DNA of 64,000 bases from Streptomyces cinerochromogenes (GTDB lineage: Bacteria; Actinomycetota; Actinomycetes; Streptomycetales; Streptomycetaceae). The stretch spans positions 62,001-126,000 of the forward strand of contig NZ_BMRM01000014.1 of the NCBI RefSeq assembly GCF_014648635.1, written 5' to 3'. Of the stretch, positions 8,919 through 17,738 are shown piece by piece (position 1 is the first letter of the stretch; the number at the start of each line of letters is the position of its first letter). The notes under the pieces are model-generated. The model was not told the origin of the DNA and ran no database searches. It saw only the letters and a list, made by a program, of their open reading frames with translations. The position numbers and the translations under genes are program-made.

Positions 8919-8962
8919 TGTGACTAGGTGTGTGACACATCGGTGACACGTGCCGTGTGACA
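8919..8962. repeat. GTGACAC repeats inside attL, possible integrase arm sites
   Basis: TGTGACTAG (8919-8927) is followed by GTGACAC at 8932-8938 and 8943-8949 and TGTGACA at 8956-8962. The sequence TGTGACTAG-(A)TGTGACACA recurs inside the other end of the element (33630-33648). Paired repeats near both att cores are typical of arm-type integrase or Xis binding sites. Confidence 0.5.
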
Positions 8963-9069
8963 GGAGGGCTCCCCAAACGTCACCAGAGGGTCCAGGAGGT
9001 GCGCGTCTCGCGTGGGTGAAGGTCTGATCAAGAAGGCGCGCAGCGCCCGCCTAGTGGATCTACACGGCG

Positions 9070-9840
9070 CTAGTTGGGCAACCTGACTCCCTTCGCGTGC
9101 AAGTCGTCGGGTCCTTGCCACTTTGGCAGCGTCATCGTGAGGTCGTATTCCTTGGCGATCTGCTCAAGCTCGGCTCTCCACGGCTTGTCGCGCAGCATCT
9201 GGTTGAAGGACAGCATCGCGACGTGCAAGATCCAGAGACTGAACAGCAGGCACGGCACAGGTTCCTGGTGGATGGGAGCCTGGCTGACGTGGAAAGCTTC
9301 GCCGTCGTCCTTGAAGAACAGCTGTGCACCCGTAAGCGTGGGGTGCACGTAGCGGGACTCGACCTGGTAGAACGACCACTCCTTGGCGAGCCCGTACCCC
9401 TTCATGAGATGTTCGATCTTCGCTAGCCGCTCGTTGGGGTCAGGGGAGATCGTTTCCTTCACCGTCTGTACCGTGTCGGCCATGATCTTGTAGGCATCCC
9501 CATACCGATCCTTCGTACCGTCCGCCTTCAGGGCTTTGGCGAGCTGGATCTGATCGTTACCGAGCTTGCGGTTGTAGATGTCGCCGATTCGATCCCCTTG
9601 GTCGACACACCACCGGAGCGTGACGGCGTGCTCCAGCGCCGTTCGTTGGTTCGGGATCGCGGCGGAGCAAGCGCCGGCAGCGTGAAGCGTCAGGACCGCG
9701 TGGATCTGGCGCTCTACCTGGAAGAAGAGTCCCCAGCCGATCACAGAGGCGCGATTGGTAGGGTCAAGGTACGTGTGCAGGTCCTTCGTGATCAGCTTTT
9801 CGAGACGGATCAAGCCGTCGCTTGGGTCAGGTTCAGCCAT
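9070..9840 (-). CDS. DUF5677-like hypothetical protein
   Basis: 256 residues from ATG 9840 (GTG 9843 is possible). All-helical composition with a conserved-looking stretch ACSAAIPNQRTALEHAVTLRW, resembling DUF5677-type proteins in which an arginine and glutamate/histidine pair occurs on one helix, somewhat HEPN-like. The biochemical function is unknown. It is the first gene inside attL and is transcribed toward the chromosome. The assignment rests on pattern memory and is moderate. Confidence 0.6.
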   Translation of the reverse strand: MAEPDPSDGLIRLEKLITKDLHTYLDPTNRASVIGWGLFFQVERQIHAVLTLHAAGACSAAIPNQRTALEHAVTLRWCVDQGDRIGDIYNRKLGNDQIQLAKALKADGTKDRYGDAYKIMADTVQTVKETISPDPNERLAKIEHLMKGYGLAKEWSFYQVESRYVHPTLTGAQLFFKDDGEAFHVSQAPIHQEPVPCLLFSLWILHVAMLSFNQMLRDKPWRAELEQIAKEYDLTMTLPKWQGPDDLHAKGVRLPN

Positions 9841-9978
9841 CACGTCATCATCGCGAACCGACGATCGCCGCCGCTACGAGGTTTCCGAAGAGGCGTCGTG
9901 GAGACCGGTCGTTGACGTTTCCCGGTAACTCGCGTGACGCTTGAGGCACACGCATGCTCGACTCGTAGGAGGGTCGTC

Positions 9979-10374
9979 ATGGCAGATGAGCACTTGCACG
10001 TTGTTGACGTTGTGTTTCCGTCTGTACCGAGTGCCGTCCCGGCTTCCCGCAGGTTTGTCACCGACGTATTGGACTGCTGGTCAATGCTCAACCTGGTCGA
10101 TGATGCGCAGACGGTTGTGTCCGAGCTCGTCACCAATGCTGTCGCGGCCAGCGCGCCGGGAGGCACGGACATCACGGTCCGTCTGCGTAGGGAACCGGGC
10201 AGGGTGGTCATCGAGGTTGGGGATCAGGTGGAGGCCCTGCCCATACTGCGTCGGCCAAGCCTTGCGGACCCCCGTGGGTACGGGTTCTTCCTCGTGGCCT
10301 CGATGAGTGAGCGGTGGGGAACCCGTCGGGACGATGGCGGCAAGGTCATCTGGTCGGAGCTGGTGGTTGCGTAG
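9979..10374 (+). CDS. ATP-binding protein, anti-sigma/serine kinase (HATPase_c) type
   Basis: 131 residues. The single-domain GHKL fold typical of Streptomyces anti-sigma-factor-like kinases shows the N-box as VVSELVTNAVAAS, then VVIEVGDQ and the glycine-rich lid DPRGYGFFLVASMSERWG. ATG 9979 with GGAGGG six bases upstream. Such genes are numerous in streptomycetes and rarely assigned a partner; no anti-anti-sigma gene is adjacent. Confidence 0.85.
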   Translation: MADEHLHVVDVVFPSVPSAVPASRRFVTDVLDCWSMLNLVDDAQTVVSELVTNAVAASAPGGTDITVRLRREPGRVVIEVGDQVEALPILRRPSLADPRGYGFFLVASMSERWGTRRDDGGKVIWSELVVA

Positions 10375-10924
10375 GAGCGGCAGACCGCCTGGTGGGTTGG
10401 CCCCGAGGCTTTACCCACCTGTCCCGTGCTGGGGCCCTACGCCAGGCCGCCCGTGTTCGGGCTTTGTCGGACAGCTGCTGCTGCCCGAACGGCGGGTAAG
10501 CCTGCGGCCGACCTGGCTCCCAGCACGATACAGGCCACCGACCAAAGCCTCGCGGCAAGGATTGGTCTCGCTTTGACACGCGTCCAACTCAGGGGTCAAC
10601 TGGAATAAGAGTCTTCTTCACGTGAGCGCGAGGAGGTACTCGATGAGGGATGCGCGGAGGGTTTTACTAAGGTGCAGCCGGCCCATCACGGCCAGCCCCT
10701 GCTGTCTTCTTCCATCTGCGCCATTTTTTCCACCTTTTCAAGATTGACTCTTTTTCAAAAACCACTCCGGATTTGGCCAGCTCCCTTCTTTCCTTTCGGT
10801 GATACTTGACCGATTCATAACGCATTTTCGTCGCTTCTAGAATCTCTCTCATTTGGCTATTTATAGACGAAGTCGATCTTGATGTCAATAGGTGGTTTCC
10901 GTAAGGCGCGAGCGGAGCACAGTC
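10375..10924. other. Gene-poor stretch with one doubtful low-GC reading frame
   Basis: The first half is GC-rich and has no convincing gene. The second half (from about 10660) is strikingly AT-richer. On the minus strand 10667-10888 a TTG-started frame could encode a 73-residue, very basic peptide (LKRWKKWRRWKK), but no ribosome binding site is evident. The segment more likely holds the promoter of the gene at 10925. Confidence 0.35.
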
Positions 10925-12448
10925 ATGATTTACTATTCTTCTTGTATCGAATCTCTACTCTTCGCCCTTTTGGACCACCCCGCCTCTTGGAGGACCCGCG
11001 CAGTAGAACAGATCGAGCTGCACAGCGCTCGATGGTCCATCAGAGAGCGCACCGTAGAAACGAGACCTCTTATTGAGGTTGCTATTGACCCAAAGACGGA
11101 CGAGGATCTAAGACGCGCTTTGCGCCTGATACTTTCGTTCGAGCCTCACACCCCTGAGCTGTTGCTCCCCGTTGCGAATCTCTCTAGAGACCCATCCTTC
11201 GATCTAAAACTGCAGATTGGCAAACAGTCAGTGAGTCGGATTTCACGGGAGCGCAACAGTCTGCTGCAAGCTCGATATATCATCCACTTGGCGCAGCGCG
11301 CAGGGTTTACCTATGGCGTCGACATAGATAAAGATGTAGAAACGCTACTCACGAGCATGTTCCAGTTCATTTCGAGCCCCTGGCGTGCAGTTCGGAGATC
11401 CGACCGAATATTTGGCAAGCTTTCCGACATACCCACCGAAAGACTTTACATTGAAAACATCATTAACTGGGTGCCCGATGATGACTTTAAGGCTTGGCAA
11501 GATCGGGCGAGCGGCATAGGAAAGATCATTACGAAACATAGGTGGGCAGTTCCTTACCCAGACAGCCCGACCCAGAACCCGTTGCTGGCCGTTCCTCGCT
11601 TCGTTAACGAAGTGAGTGGCGATCGCGGTCGCGTTTTGCCCGCGTTGAACAAGTTGCTGAACCTGTTGAAAACGGCCAACGATCGCGTTCATGATCCTGC
11701 ATCAACCTCGCAAGTCGTAGATACAAATACTGCTCTTCTTTCCACCTACGCAACTTATGGCAGGCGCCGAGAGGTCATAGTGATACATCGGGTTCCTCTG
11801 CGGGATCCGCTAACCATGGAAGTATCCGAGAAGCGAGTTATTTACTTCAGCTCGCCCATGAAGGATTGGGCGAGGTGGCCAAGGTGGGTTCGTGATCGTT
11901 TCTTCCCTCGGGCTCGGCATCATGTCGCTTTTGCGGATGCTCGCACCAATCACTTGCGGATCAGGGTCCCAGATAGCAGCGTGCGCATCGTAAAATGGGG
12001 CTCATGCGCCAGGGATGATGCGTGGAAACGGTTGCCCACACAACCACGCTTCGGTCGGAGGCCTCCTGATGATCAGCATAAGGATCATGAGTATTATTCA
12101 CGCTACGGCAGCACCCCTCGGCCCGCTAGGCTCTGGGTTGAGATTCAACTCTGCCAAGCCCTTCCCCACTTGTTTGTGAGTTGGGGATTGATCCTCATTA
12201 CCTGGTCAGCCATAGCTCTGCTGGTTATCTTCGGTTGGGCGAACTACACCGCCCAACTGACTTCTGGCGATGCGGTTGTCATCTTGCTACCAGTGACTTT
12301 CGCCGCATCATCGCTCCTCGTACGGGAGACGACTTCATTGGGAATGTTCATCCGCCGCGGGAAGCATTTTCTTCTGTTGCTGTCTTTGCTGTCATTGTGG
12401 GCGTTGGCTTTTACGTTGTACTGTCTAGAGAGGATCAAGATTGGATAA
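10925..12448 (+). CDS. Unknown 507-residue protein with three C-terminal membrane helices
   Basis: Not recognised. ATG 10925 has GGAG (10914-10917) seven bases upstream; a GTG at 10892 lacks a site. The first 410 residues or so are soluble and mixed in composition, rich in Arg and aromatic residues toward the end (DWARWPRWVRDRFFPRARHH). The last 80 residues hold three hydrophobic segments (WGLILITWSAIALLVIFGW, VVILLPVTFAASSLLV, FLLLLSLLSLWALAFTLYCL). GC content is near 52 percent, far below the flanks, pointing to recent acquisition. A soluble sensor or enzymatic part fused to a short membrane domain is a layout found among antiphage effectors, but nothing in the sequence proves this. Confidence 0.75.
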   Translation: MIYYSSCIESLLFALLDHPASWRTRAVEQIELHSARWSIRERTVETRPLIEVAIDPKTDEDLRRALRLILSFEPHTPELLLPVANLSRDPSFDLKLQIGKQSVSRISRERNSLLQARYIIHLAQRAGFTYGVDIDKDVETLLTSMFQFISSPWRAVRRSDRIFGKLSDIPTERLYIENIINWVPDDDFKAWQDRASGIGKIITKHRWAVPYPDSPTQNPLLAVPRFVNEVSGDRGRVLPALNKLLNLLKTANDRVHDPASTSQVVDTNTALLSTYATYGRRREVIVIHRVPLRDPLTMEVSEKRVIYFSSPMKDWARWPRWVRDRFFPRARHHVAFADARTNHLRIRVPDSSVRIVKWGSCARDDAWKRLPTQPRFGRRPPDDQHKDHEYYSRYGSTPRPARLWVEIQLCQALPHLFVSWGLILITWSAIALLVIFGWANYTAQLTSGDAVVILLPVTFAASSLLVRETTSLGMFIRRGKHFLLLLSLLSLWALAFTLYCLERIKIG

Positions 12449-12486
12449 ACGTAAGTTGCCTTACATCTTTCTTCTGTCTTGCCTCG

Positions 12487-12492
12487 TATAAT
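12487..12492 (+). promoter_or_regulatory. TATAAT -10 box close to a start codon (near-leaderless promoter)
   Basis: A perfect TATAAT ends ten bases before ATG 12503, placing transcription start about four bases or fewer before the codon. No clear -35 box or ribosome binding site is present. This supports ATG 12503 as a leaderless start rather than the longer frame. Confidence 0.5.
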
Positions 12493-12502
12493 CCGTCCTC
12501 AC

Positions 12503-13465
12503 ATGACAGAACGAGCACGACCAACATTCGACGGGGAAGCAGTCGCGAAGGCGTTAGGGACAAAGGCCCAAGAGGTAACAGACCCCGCCTACGGGCAGGG
12601 ACAGCACTTCCAGGTGCAGACAGACAAGAACTTTTTGAGTCTCGACACCTTCCCCGAGAGCGGCGTCTCCCGGATCACGACCAAGAGCGCTCGCATCGAG
12701 CTATTCGGCGGCATGCTGCCGAAGGTTGAGGACGAGGGCATCGTCTTTCTGCAGAAGGACTCAGACCACGAGCACTCAACGGTCGCTCTGCATCCCGATG
12801 GCGGTGTGACCCTGGGGTACCAGGTGGACGCCGGCCCGACGAGTATCGACGGCCTGCCGGATGACATTGAGGACACTGAGCAGATCATCACGCGTGCCGA
12901 GGCCGTGAAGGCGCCGGCCGAGGAGCCGGAATCTGCGCCCGCGGTCAGCAGCTCGAAGCCACCTGAGAAACCCATCCGCATGCCCGGCGCGTTCCCAGAC
13001 GAGCGCCCGATGATCCAACGCGTGGGAGATCCCGCCGGAGATCCCTCGACCGAGGCCACTCCGCAGACGCAGCCTGCTCCCGCCGATGGAGACGATCCGC
13101 TTGCCACGGCCCGGCGCATCCGGGTCCAGGAGCAGCAGGAAGCCAGCAGCGAGGCAGAGCGGGAACGCGTGAAGCTCACCGGCCGCCTGGGGCGAACGCC
13201 CACCTTTCGAACGACAGCCGGCGGCAAGTTCGTCGGCAAGTTCTCCCTGGCCGTCCATACCGAGGATGGTGAGACCAAGTGGCACGACGTCCTGGCTTTC
13301 GGTGATCGAGCGACGGCGCTGCAGAAACGCGTCGACTCCGGTCAGCTCAACAAGGGCAACGAGATCGAAGTGGTGGGCTACCCGCACACCCGTGAGTACA
13401 CAGGCCGGGACGGCACCCCCAAGACGGCGCAGGAGATCTACCTCGCCGCCGTTAAGCGCCGCTAA
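12503..13465 (+). CDS. Protein with C-terminal single-stranded-DNA-binding (SSB/OB) domain
   Basis: 320 residues. The last 100 or so match an SSB-type OB fold: KLTGRLGRTPTFRTT, GKFVGKFSLAVH, KWHDVLAFG and GNEIEVVGYPHTREY. The first 115 residues form a separate unrecognised domain and a Pro/Glu-rich linker (about 130-215) joins the two. Ordinary Ssb proteins carry the OB fold first and an acidic tail last; here the order is reversed and no acidic DDDIPF-like tail exists. Likely binds the single-stranded DNA of the element during transfer or replication. It opens the run toward the ATPases. Confidence 0.75.
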   Translation: MTERARPTFDGEAVAKALGTKAQEVTDPAYGQGQHFQVQTDKNFLSLDTFPESGVSRITTKSARIELFGGMLPKVEDEGIVFLQKDSDHEHSTVALHPDGGVTLGYQVDAGPTSIDGLPDDIEDTEQIITRAEAVKAPAEEPESAPAVSSSKPPEKPIRMPGAFPDERPMIQRVGDPAGDPSTEATPQTQPAPADGDDPLATARRIRVQEQQEASSEAERERVKLTGRLGRTPTFRTTAGGKFVGKFSLAVHTEDGETKWHDVLAFGDRATALQKRVDSGQLNKGNEIEVVGYPHTREYTGRDGTPKTAQEIYLAAVKRR

Positions 13466-13535
13466 GTTTTCCTTTTTCATCTGGTGGTCTGATTTCCTGC
13501 GCAGCTGGCTTTTCGCCCTCACTCCCCATTTTCCA

Positions 13536-13558
13536 TATTGACAGCAAGTGTCTAGTAT
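13536..13558 (+). promoter_or_regulatory. TATTGACAG motif and TAGTAT box upstream of the 347-residue gene
   Basis: TATTGACAG (13536-13544) is identical to the start of the par operator arm at 28851-28859, and TGTCTA follows as an imperfect inverted partner. TAGTAT (13553-13558) could be a -10 box. The TTGACA is too close to it to act as the -35, so the motif may be an operator shared with the par promoter. Confidence 0.35.
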
Positions 13559-13575
13559 GAGAAAAACAGGAAGCT

Positions 13576-14619
13576 ATGACAGAAGAAGGAGAAGGATTAC
13601 CGGTTCACGCAGAACAAGCTAAACCAGCGGAGCGCTACGCTCCCGGTAATCACGAGCTGCGTCGGGATTACCAGATCCGCAAAGTCGCGCATGATCGTGG
13701 CATTTCCCTTGAGTCTTACAGTGCAGAGCCCGCCGTGCAGAGCCTAGCTACCGTCATCAAAGACACGCAAGACCTTAGGCTCAACTTCGAGAATCCTTCA
13801 TCTACCTACGTTGAGCAAGACATGGGGGAACACTCACTTCGCGAGCGTTATGGCACTGCAAGAGCGCTCTTACGTACTAGCCAAGCCATTCTCGACGAGG
13901 GTTTCCCAAAGCAGATGTGGGAGCATTCTGTATATTCGCTTGGCTATCCCCTTCATGACGCAGTCAGTCCATATGGGCTCACTATCAAAAAGATGGCCGA
14001 ACCCAGTAGGATTCATAATCCTCCCGACGAGGTCTTCCCTCCACCTGACGGTGCTTGGCATGATCCGCAAACAGCGGATTTCTTGGCGCCTCCAACTGGT
14101 GACCATCGCTGGTGGAGTTCTCGTCTTGATCCTGATGATCTCTACGAACACCCAGACTTTATCGGCCTCCCGATCCTTCCAGAGGAGAAACAGGAATGGC
14201 TCCAGCGTTGCCAACAGGAGGCAACACGTTTAGGGGTGTCGGCTGAGGACCTCAAGAACCCACAGGTCATTCACTTCCTCGCCCAACTCAGTGAAGCGAG
14301 GCGCCTTCTTGCCGAACAGGAGAAATGCCGCGAAATATCTTCAGAACCAAAGGGATTGATTCCTTCAGCACGTGAGCGCGTCCTTGCAGCGAGCCACCTG
14401 ACACGAGCCGTAGTCATGGTGCTTGAGGATGGCTTGGGAGCCAATACGCTTTCCCGCGAGGATCTCGCAAACGAGGTCACCCTTGCGACCAAGCCCTATG
14501 GGTGGCAGGTCGAATTCGTCGAACCAGATAGCCCTCGGACGTCATCGCTGGCTGACAAGGCACGCCAGCGTATGCAGCCTCCTGAGACCCTCGATCAAGG
14601 CGAGTCTGAGACCAGGTGA
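13576..14619 (+). CDS. Unknown 347-residue protein of the element's transfer/replication block
   Basis: Not recognised. ATG 13576 with AGGAAGC six bases upstream. Hydrophilic, no membrane segment or signal peptide, acidic overall with many Pro/Trp/Tyr residues in the centre (PPDGAWHDPQTADFLAPP, then DHRWWSSRLDPDDLYEHPDF). It lies between the SSB-fold gene and the first ATPase with all three in one direction, so a role in plasmid replication or DNA processing is likely. No Walker, Rep or relaxase motif is visible. Confidence 0.7.
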   Translation: MTEEGEGLPVHAEQAKPAERYAPGNHELRRDYQIRKVAHDRGISLESYSAEPAVQSLATVIKDTQDLRLNFENPSSTYVEQDMGEHSLRERYGTARALLRTSQAILDEGFPKQMWEHSVYSLGYPLHDAVSPYGLTIKKMAEPSRIHNPPDEVFPPPDGAWHDPQTADFLAPPTGDHRWWSSRLDPDDLYEHPDFIGLPILPEEKQEWLQRCQQEATRLGVSAEDLKNPQVIHFLAQLSEARRLLAEQEKCREISSEPKGLIPSARERVLAASHLTRAVVMVLEDGLGANTLSREDLANEVTLATKPYGWQVEFVEPDSPRTSSLADKARQRMQPPETLDQGESETR

Positions 14620-14686
14620 CTCTCATCATCTAGGCAGCGTAGCCTGAGGGTGAAGACAGCTTGGCGTCACAGCAAGGAGCGGCTGT

Positions 14687-16645
14687 ATGGGCTCCGATGC
14701 GCTACTGGGGTATGCCGGCGAAGATCGCGTTCCGGTCTACCTGCCGTACGCATACCGCACCTCTCACGTCGCCATCCTCGGGAAGTCCGGCTATGGCAAG
14801 ACCACACTGATTGAGCATCTTGCGCTCGCCGACATGAAGGATGGCACCGCAACAATCGTGATCGATGCTCACGGTGACCTGTCTAAGCGCTTGATCGCCC
14901 TCACATCAACTGCTGCGAGAGACAAGATCGTTCTCATAGAACCCAACGCTCAGCGCCCCTTTGGTCTCAACCTCTATGAGTGCTGGGATCCTGCCGACTC
15001 AGCAGCTGTAGACGTAGCGGTTGGACATGTCGTTGACATTTTCAACAAGCTCATGGGATACGACGCCGGCTCGCCATACCGGCCGTATATTTACCAGGGA
15101 CTTGAGAATACAGCGCGCGTGCTGATCGCGAACGGGTACACCATGGCGGAGATACCGCTTTTGTACAAGCAGCCAGTTTTCCGCCAGGCTGCACTTCGAG
15201 TGCTAGCTGAACTACCTGACTATTGGGACGAGTACGAGCGTAGTGATCCCCGCAGACAACAAGAGAAGCGCGAGCCAGTACTCAACAAGGTCGCCCGGTT
15301 TCTCGATGACGGACTCATAGGACCGATGGTCCGCCAGGCCAAGACAACCATCCCCCTCCGTCAGGTCATGAATGAGGGCGGGACCCTCATCTTCAACCTG
15401 TCCGAGATGAGTCGCGACAGCATCTCTTTTCTCGGCATGGTGTTGCTCTCCGTGCTGACCAATGAGCTATTTCGACGTAGTCGCGTCCCACAGAACCAGC
15501 GCTCCAGAGTTCACCTCTACCTCGATGAGTACGGCCGGTTTGCCACGCCTACAACCCAGTGGCTCTTGCGCGAGAGTCGCAAGTATGGCCTGGGGATGAC
15601 CATAGCCCAGCAGGATCTTTCTCAGACGCCAGATCAGGAGGCTTTGAAGGCCGAGACACTCATAGTCTTTCAGGTTGGCGGTAGTGATGCACGATTGATT
15701 GTGCATGAGCTCGGCACAACACCAGCTCGCGTCAAGCAGAGACTGCGTCAGCGTACAGAGTCCAAATACTCCGAGTGGGATGAAGAAGTTTGGGATACGC
15801 AAGAGAATAAGCGTCGTTACGATGAGCTCACACGCCAAGAACACAACGCCTACAGTGCGTGTCTCGCCAGTGACGATCTTGATCCTCAATGGTGGGAGGC
15901 GAGAGACAGGAGAAACGAGTTTTACAACAAGCACTGCACTATCCACCACCATAGGGATTATTTGGGAGAAAGCCCTGAACGTGATCGTTATGGGAATCCC
16001 TGGTATGACCTTGTGGAGGAACCTAGTCAGTCTCAGGCAGACCGACGTGAGGAAATTGCAGCGACGCTCGTGGCACTTCCACGCCACGTTGCCCACTGTA
16101 AGGTTCCAGACCCGTCAGGCGTCCCGCATGAATTCAGAGTTGCGACGCTATCTCCTGCGGGATCACAAGAGGACACCATGTCCGCCTGGGCGTTGCGACT
16201 CAACAAGAAGATTAACGCGGCCGAAGGGTTGAATCTTGCTCAATATGGGGGCTGGGCTCCTGAGATCGGGGCTTACTTCAAGATCAAGGAATTTCAGAAG
16301 GATATGGCAGCGTTCATGAAAGACGTGAAGGCCAGCGGGAGCAGCAGCGATGTTGTGGACGAGGCTCACGTCGATGAAGTGCGCAGGCGCAGCCGCGAGC
16401 GCTATGGAACCCCACGCGATCAAGTAAGCCGCGCGACTGATGAGAGACAGCGGCTCTCTCTTGTTTCTGACCCTCCGCTACCTCCGCCTGGTCATGTCAA
16501 GTCTTCTTTTTCCAGCATCGATCTGGCTCAGGCAAAGGCTCGGAAAGCGAACCAGCGCCAGGAGGCAGCGCGGAAAGAGGCGCCTCACCAGCAACCACCC
16601 AAGCCGCCCACGATCGGCCGGAGGTCGCCGAAGAAGAACCAGTAG
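14687..16645 (+). CDS. HerA/TraG-type ATPase (conjugative DNA transfer family)
   Basis: 652 residues. Walker A is at about residues 32-40 (GKSGYGKTT), followed by the VIDAHGDL strand usual in this family. Walker B is in LYLDEYGRFATP (about 275-286), with the sensor stretch MTIAQQDLSQTPDQ. The family includes type IV coupling proteins and VirD4/TraG-like or HerA pumps that move DNA. No N-terminal membrane helices are visible, unlike classical coupling proteins. The C-terminal 150 residues are charged and unrecognised. ATG 14687 with AAGGAG upstream. With the second ATPase at 17739 and the replication-relaxation gene it forms the probable DNA transfer module. Confidence 0.85.
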   Translation: MGSDALLGYAGEDRVPVYLPYAYRTSHVAILGKSGYGKTTLIEHLALADMKDGTATIVIDAHGDLSKRLIALTSTAARDKIVLIEPNAQRPFGLNLYECWDPADSAAVDVAVGHVVDIFNKLMGYDAGSPYRPYIYQGLENTARVLIANGYTMAEIPLLYKQPVFRQAALRVLAELPDYWDEYERSDPRRQQEKREPVLNKVARFLDDGLIGPMVRQAKTTIPLRQVMNEGGTLIFNLSEMSRDSISFLGMVLLSVLTNELFRRSRVPQNQRSRVHLYLDEYGRFATPTTQWLLRESRKYGLGMTIAQQDLSQTPDQEALKAETLIVFQVGGSDARLIVHELGTTPARVKQRLRQRTESKYSEWDEEVWDTQENKRRYDELTRQEHNAYSACLASDDLDPQWWEARDRRNEFYNKHCTIHHHRDYLGESPERDRYGNPWYDLVEEPSQSQADRREEIAATLVALPRHVAHCKVPDPSGVPHEFRVATLSPAGSQEDTMSAWALRLNKKINAAEGLNLAQYGGWAPEIGAYFKIKEFQKDMAAFMKDVKASGSSSDVVDEAHVDEVRRRSRERYGTPRDQVSRATDERQRLSLVSDPPLPPPGHVKSSFSSIDLAQAKARKANQRQEAARKEAPHQQPPKPPTIGRRSPKKNQ

Positions 16646-16653
16646 CCGGTTCT

Positions 16654-16682
16654 CTTACGGGAGCCATACAAGGGCCCGTAAG
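16654..16682. terminator. Hairpin between first ATPase and replication-relaxation gene
   Basis: CTTACGGG (16654-16661) and CCCGTAAG (16675-16682) form a perfect 8-bp stem with a 13-base loop, then ATTTCT. It sits in the only real gap of this gene run. Confidence 0.5.
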
Positions 16683-16713
16683 ATTTCTAACGCCCATTTG
16701 GCACAATAGCCCG

Positions 16714-17733
16714 ATGGATCGATTATTCCCCGAGCCCACCATGGCAACAATTGTGATCGGCGAAGCCGACGATGCGATCCTGCGAGCCGTCAACCGCATG
16801 GTGTACATGACGGCGGCCCAGGTCGGCCGGCTGCTGTATCCGGACGCTCGCGATGAGAACCGGTACGTCCAGCGCCGTCTCCGCCGGCTTGCCGAGGCCG
16901 ATTACCTCCTGCGGCTTCGCGAGTTGCCGACACCTCGTATCGGGTCAGCCCCGCACGTCTTTACGCTCGCCGATCAGGGCCGCCGGTATCTCACCTCACG
17001 CGGCATCCCGCTGACGAGCCCGTACTACCGCCCTTCCGAGGAGCGGCAGAAGGCCCGGGACAATCCGTTCATGGAGCACTCCCTTGCCGCGGTCGACGTT
17101 CTTGTGGCCGCCGAGGCGTTGTGCCGGGACTACCTCGTCACCATGCCTCGCCTGATCACCGAGCGACAGATCAAGCGCAGTCCTGTACGCGTCCGACCGC
17201 TCGGACGTCCCGAGGCACCACGCGTGGCTGTCATCCCTGATGCGTGGTTCGAGCTGACAGTGCAGGACGAGTCCTTCTACATCGCCCTGGAGGTAGACCG
17301 AAGCACCGAGGGCCAGAAGCATTGGCGCCGCAAGGTCGCTGCGCTGTCTGCCTGGGCAGAGGGTCCATATCGCGGGGCGTTCCAGGCCGACAACCTGACC
17401 GTTGCCGTTACCGTCCCCACAGTGGCGCGACGCATCCAGCTGTCTGAGTGGACCCACGAGGAGCTGTCGGACGTAGGCCGATCTGAACTCGCAGATATCT
17501 TCGTCTTCACCGACGCTTCCTCCGTCGAGACGGAGCCTTCCCAGCTGTTCTTCGACCATCTCTGGTACCCGGCCGGCAGTGCGTCGCCGGTGGGTTTGCT
17601 CGATGTACCCGCTCCTGTGGAGGTCGTCCCCGAGGACGCAGCTGGCCCGGTAGATGACAACACCGCTGCCCATGCTGAGGACGAGGAGTTCGCGTGGGCG
17701 TTGATGGACGACGAAGAGGGGGTGGGCCATTAG
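16714..17733 (+). CDS. Replication-relaxation family protein
   Basis: 339 residues. The N-terminus is a winged helix (RAVNRMVYMTAAQVGRLLYP, then RRLRRLAEADYLLRL), followed by a domain with HSLAAVDVLVAAEAL, VIPDAWFEL and FYIALEVDRSTEGQ. The order and D/E-x-D residues fit the Replic_Relax family, found on actinobacterial plasmids beside TraG-like ATPases and proposed to act in plasmid relaxation or transfer initiation. The nuclease-like PDAWFEL...ALEVDRSTE spacing hints at an endonuclease fold. It starts near a CACAAT box without a ribosome binding site, so it may be leaderless; ATG 16741 is an alternative. It ends 5 bp before the second ATPase. Confidence 0.82.
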   Translation: MDRLFPEPTMATIVIGEADDAILRAVNRMVYMTAAQVGRLLYPDARDENRYVQRRLRRLAEADYLLRLRELPTPRIGSAPHVFTLADQGRRYLTSRGIPLTSPYYRPSEERQKARDNPFMEHSLAAVDVLVAAEALCRDYLVTMPRLITERQIKRSPVRVRPLGRPEAPRVAVIPDAWFELTVQDESFYIALEVDRSTEGQKHWRRKVAALSAWAEGPYRGAFQADNLTVAVTVPTVARRIQLSEWTHEELSDVGRSELADIFVFTDASSVETEPSQLFFDHLWYPAGSASPVGLLDVPAPVEVVPEDAAGPVDDNTAAHAEDEEFAWALMDDEEGVGH

Positions 17734-17738
17734 ATCGT

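Noticed and set aside
10667..10888. 73-codon basic minus-strand gene
   Set aside because: TTG start without ribosome site in an AT-rich promoter-like stretch; not listed as a gene.
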